Shown: one piece after another, positions 59,914-64,000 of the stretch
Position numbering within the stretch: the stretch's first letter is position 1
Layout of the letters: every line of letters begins with the position of its first letter
Assembly (NCBI GenBank): GCA_964020975.1
Contig: OZ026630.1
Coordinates: forward strand, 23,590,739 to 23,654,738
DNA from: Hermodice carunculata
Lineage: Eukaryota; Annelida; Polychaeta; Eunicida; Amphinomidae
Reading direction: 5' to 3'
DNA: 64,000 bases
Notes under the pieces: model-generated
The model's database searches: none
Told to the model about the DNA's origin: nothing
The model's input: the letters and a program-made list of their open reading frames with translations, nothing else
Position numbers and translations under genes: made by a program

Positions 59914-62900
59914 GTGAGTACACTGTACTTCCCAGGAAAAAGATATAATCAAGCGTAACACTGAAACAGGTCAGGACAGTCCTGTCAAACGTGAAATGAA
60001 ATGTTTCCACCGTTTCTTGTTATTGACGTCCTCATGATTTTGTATCGCACAGACAAGTGTTGCTGTGATACAACAACAAAATATGACTTGACGTTTTTCT
60101 GCCTTTGGGAATGCGTTTAGTTCACGTGCAATGATGTAACGTTGTCGTTGGATTTAAAATCACTCGCTGTGTGTGGCTCCATGCGAAGCCTAGAAACCTG
60201 AGGAAGACCGAGCCTGAAGAAGGGGGTGGGAACCACAGGCGTATGAAAATATTCTGAGTGCGAGAGAACCGATGTTGATTGTCTAGTAATACCACAAGGC
60301 CAGTATCCCACGACCAATGTTACTCATACCACTCCGTATACATTTGAATAAAGTACATATTCCTTGCTTGAACATGGTAAAATCATACATGTGTGTTGGG
60401 ACGGAGAGCACATGAGCCTACATCTGCATTTTTTTCTGAATCAATACAGGTGTTGAAAGCATTGAAGTATAGGCATAAGCTTAAATGTCTTTTCCTGGTT
60501 CATGATTGTCGATGTTATAATTCAATCAGGTACCGTTCTGTGCAGTCCGGTACAATTCTGTGAAATCCGGTATTGCAATTCAGTACCATCTGGTGAAATC
60601 TTGTGAAGTATGGTACAATCCTGTGCAAATAATGAGACCACTTTTTCACAACAGGTGGTCGCATTTGGGCAGCTAACGGCAAGTTGATTTTCGCTATCAT
60701 GTCCAGTATTACTGGGATTTCAGTGGGACATTTATTCTAAAGCAATAAAATTAGAAACTGAGTTAAAGGTTGCCTGAAAAAGAATTCGAAATTGTATTCA
60801 GTGTGAATTTATTATATTACTACCCTGAATGCCATGCTCTTGACGGAAGTGTTTATTTCAAGATGGTGCCACCCACAAAAACGATGACTTTTCATTGGCA
60901 TACCACAGGAGAGGTATAGCTGTCAATATGCATGCGTAACCATAAGACCTCACTGACGCTTGCTATGAAGGGCATTAAGGATGGTAATGGGTAAATCGCA
61001 GAGTAGTCTGCACAGAGTGGTACTCTGCAAATTGCATACTGGTCTCACTCTCGAATGGCGATCAGGTCTGCATATGTAGAAACTGTCACGATTGTTGTGA
61101 TGTACATGTATTCACACAAATAGGCGCCACTTAACATGGGTAACGTGGAAGGTAAGAATGTCAAAATAGCCTTGTTTTGTAGAGATAATCACACTGTAAC
61201 ATGTGTAAGACCAATCTGCAGAGATCGATGACCACCATTTTGGATTTTGTTTACATCAGGGAACTTTCAATTTTGTATTGTCAGTATTGGCCCCAAGTCT
61301 CTGTACTCACAGATTCACTATTTTTTCAACTTTTTTTTAATGGAAAATGATAGAACAATGCGTGCTAGTTAATTAAAAATAAATTACTAGGCAAAATTTT
61401 GCAAATTGAAATGAATGCCAATTTTATGGATTATGCCTCCTCCTCATCGTTGAACCCAACTCAACATGCTGTGCCTGTGCATTGTGGCACTTTTACAAAT
61501 TACAATCAGTGGTTTCTCTGCAGACCACTACAGTATATAGAAGGCTTTGAGAGAAATTCATCACACTTGATTAAAACATGGATCGAGGTAAGACTCGTGA
61601 GAAATGCTTAGCGGTGTCCTTGAGGTCAAAGGTCAAGGTCATGCAAAGAAAAATGGTTTACCTAGCTACAAGTAGCTTAGGAATTTGCTTGTGATTGCAA
61701 CTGAGTGTCCTTGACCTCCAGGAAAAGTCCCATGACTATGAAAATATGATCCTTGCAGGGCCCTTGATGACCTGGTCATTGTTCTAGTTCCACGTGAAAT
61801 ATTTATAAATAAAACTTCAGTGATATGTCTGGTCTGACTACGTACCCCACTTGTGTGTGGTCCTTGCAGGTGTATGACCTCACTTGAGCCTTTGTTTGAT
61901 GGTGGGCATACTCTTGTATGTAACACACCGTAATGACAGGTGCTTCCTTCTGTCAACATCTGCAGACCTGCTTCCGGACAAATTGGCTATATGTTCGTTC
62001 ACTGCTTTTTGTATTTTATGCAGTTCTGCAAAAGGCCCTCTCTCCAGATTGGATTTGGACAATCTGTTCTAAAGACTGTCAGACAATGTGCATGTGTGAA
62101 CAGTTTTGTAGACACACCTTATTGGCCGGACCATTATTTGGAGGACAGTGTATATGAATAAAAATGTTTAAACATTATTTGTAAATGTGGACAAAAATAT
62201 TTGATCATAATTTTAGTTTTTCTCACTCATTTCATTCTTATTTTATTTTGAATTTTTTCAACTTGTGCAGCTGATTTTATTTCATTATCATGTTACTGGT
62301 TTTGGATACTTTTCTGACTGACAAGTCAGCTGAGCTAAAAGTCAGATAAATGTACATGTATATGGATTGTTTGACCGGTGTACCTTCATATTCTGACATC
62401 CGAACATGTGAGACTGGTATTGGAAAGTATATAGTTGATGAAGTATACACCTGTTTAGTTAATATGTGTAACAAAACTAGTGAAAATTCAATCAAAATGG
62501 CTGGGGGTGCAATTGTAAATGCACTTCCAAAATGGCAATGCTGGAATCACTTTGAATGCAGTTTTTATTCTCAAAGGTTTGGGATATAAAGAGTCATGTA
62601 TGCCTTTGCAGGCTATTGTGTATTTTTTGACACTCGGTATTTTTCTGTTTCCACTCCAGACTAATATACCAACTTGAAACACTCTAAAACGCAGGTCAGT
62701 GTGATGGTATTTAACAGTTTACAACATGTATCATTGTTACACCCATTGCACCTTTCTCTGTAAAAATTTTTCTCGCTGTACATTTTTAAAAGTAAAGGGT
62801 ACATTAATTGACCTGGTTGGAGGAAGAAAAAGTCTTCAATCCTTAGCAATACTGCATATTGATATTTGCTGGTTTCAGCCTGAAGACCTGCAACAGCAAA

Positions 62901-63453
62901 TTATAAGAGAAACTTTCCACCTGGTCTCCAAGAGAGATGATAATGTCTGCAACTTCTTGGAAGGTGGAACGTAAGTAACAACATGTAGTTTGTTATCTTT
63001 GCACACTTGAGATTAAAAACCAAGGAATTTCAAGTTTTGCTCGGTTAGTTCTTGAACATGTTCAATGTGTTAGTGGGATTGCAAATACTGATTATTCTAG
63101 TCTAAGAGTGAGCTTTCACACAGCTTGGACAAGGTACATTACCAGAGGTATTTTCATGTCCACCGTTATATAACCAACATACATGTATGACCTTCCTGAA
63201 AAAATTTGTGATAGTTTTGTCATCTTTAAATTTCAATTACCTATTTTCACAACCAAGTAAAATATTCATGTGTGTGTATGCAGTATCATATCCTGCAGTG
63301 AAAGAGTATGTGATGATAATAACAGACAAATTGCATTTCAGGTTGATTGGAGGTTCTGACTATAAACTGATCTACAGACATTACGCCACACTTTACTTTG
63401 TATTCTGTGTAGACTCATCTGAAAGTGAATTAGGAATTTTAGATCTAATACAG
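59845..63453 (+). CDS. AP3S: AP-3 adaptor complex sigma subunit, 5' part of gene
   Basis: Small subunit of the AP-3 adaptor, which sorts cargo from endosomes to lysosomes and related organelles. Exons 59845-59913, 62879-62970 and 63342-63453 join in frame (69+92+112 nt) to encode the first 91 of about 190 residues. The protein starts MIKAILVFNNHGKPRLSRFY, continues QQQIIRETFHLVSKRDDNVC and reaches IGGSDYKLIYRHYATLYFVF and SSESELGILDLIQ, nearly identical to human AP3S1/AP3S2. This is the longin-like sigma fold that pairs with the delta subunit. All introns are GT-AG. The rest (from VFVETLDKC onward in the human protein) is beyond 64000. Vertebrates have two paralogues; a pre-duplication copy cannot be told apart here, so no number is given. 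Confidence 0.96.
59914..62878 (+). other. AP3S intron 1
   Basis: An intron of about 3 kb with no recognisable gene. It holds a short degenerate minisatellite (60530-60640, 'ggtacaattctgtg'-like units of about 20-24 bp) and, at 62314-62340, a 27-bp motif that is the exact inverse of one at 6747-6773. Open frames of 60-97 codons here show no protein hallmark. Confidence 0.8.
62879..62970 (+). CDS. AP3S: AP3S coding exon 2
   Basis: Acceptor TGGTTTCAG, then PEDLQQQIIRETFHLVSKRD and DNVCNFLEGG, ending AC before donor GTAAGT (split Thr codon). Very high identity to animal AP3S proteins. Confidence 0.96.
63342..63453 (+). CDS. AP3S: AP3S coding exon 3
   Basis: Acceptor GCATTTCAG, then G completing ACG and LIGGSDYKLIYRHYATLYFV through SELGILDLIQ. 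It ends in phase 0 before GTAAGT. The next exon lies outside the window. Confidence 0.96.
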
Positions 63454-64000
63454 GTAAGTGCATCATGTCTATGACATATTAGCAGTTAGGGATCAGCACC
63501 AGTATGTGCTAGTGTTAACCACTATTGTTAATTAATTACACAGGTCAGCTTCCATTGGAATTTACTAAAGCCTGGTAATCCAACATTTGTTCCATGAAAG
63601 TTTCTCTTACTCTACAAAAATGGCTTTGGAAAAAAATCTGCACTGTAAAATTAAATTATATATATCTGGTATGATTGGGATAGATTTGTTCCATCAAATG
63701 ACATCTTTTCACTTAGACAGTTCCATTATCTAAACAGCGAAGAATTTCTGCTGCTATCACTTGTTGGGGCATACCACAGATTACTGCAGAGAAAGGCTCA
63801 AATGTAAACGATTTCTCATAATTTGATATAGCTTCATGGTAAGAACCTTGCCTTTCCAATGTATGAAACCAAAATTTCTCAGCAGACATGTTAATTAAAT
63901 CCACATAACCACCCAGATTGGTGAGTTCACCATCCCTCCATGGGCTGCTTAGCTGAGTTTTCATGCTACACACCGGTATATACCAATTTATATCTAATTA
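63454..64000. other. AP3S intron 3, 5' part
   Basis: Begins with donor GTAAGT. It contains an 86-codon minus-strand open frame (63973-63713) that I do not recognise. No further AP3S exon is visible before the window end. Confidence 0.6.

Noticed and set aside
63713-63973. 86-codon minus-strand open frame in AP3S intron 3
   Set aside because: Clean frame (EKFWFHTLERQGSYHEAISN) but no recognised domain, no splice context and no repeat signature; left as unknown rather than called a gene.

Overview
This is an AT-rich nuclear segment from a metazoan. It has phased introns with GT-AG borders, CR1/Jockey-like LINEs, Helentron-type repeats with tandem cores, TTAA and TA MITEs, and very abundant microsatellites. 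The repeat style (tandem-core elements with a microsatellite and a terminal hairpin, and a 'gacggacggaca' tail motif) recalls marine invertebrates such as molluscs or deuterostomes. I cannot fix the phylum from sequence alone.

Two host genes are certain. CDO1 (cysteine dioxygenase, minus strand) runs from its ATG at 27435 to at least 8537. Three coding exons carry every catalytic residue, split by introns of about 6.0 and 12.2 kb that are full of mobile elements. AP3S (AP-3 adaptor sigma subunit, plus strand) begins at 59845; its first three coding exons (91 codons) lie here and the rest is past the window end. In human, CDO1, ATG12 and AP3S1 are neighbours on 5q with the same orientations, so the window seems to keep an ancient gene neighbourhood. 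I did not find ATG12 between them.

Layout: 1-8.5 kb is the region beyond the last recognised CDO1 exon, with MITEs and a strong foldback hairpin. 8.5-27.4 kb is CDO1; its intron 2 holds two long Helentron-like copies (A and B), and copy B contains a palindrome-ended DNA element and a separate insert with a minus-strand hammerhead ribozyme. Intron 1 holds a second tandem-core family. 27.4-59.8 kb is intergenic and dominated by LINE remnants: a split CR1-like copy at about 28 and 36 kb, others at 38-40, 40-41.7, 42-43.7 (minus), 44-48.3, 51.3-51.9 (minus), 53, 54.2-54.8 (minus) and 58.3-59.5 kb (minus). Helentron-like copies C and D, a long-TIR element, a PHD-finger transposon relic and a GC-rich palindromic TIR element also lie there. 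One short, well-formed orphan exon (52100-52173) and one possible first exon (49779-49812, minus) hint at a further host gene. 59.8-64 kb is the 5' part of AP3S.

The two host genes act in separate pathways: cytosolic cysteine catabolism (CDO1) and endosome-to-lysosome vesicle sorting (AP3S). Everything else is mobile-element sediment and simple repeats. Element clades are assigned by motif and structure only, without database comparison.
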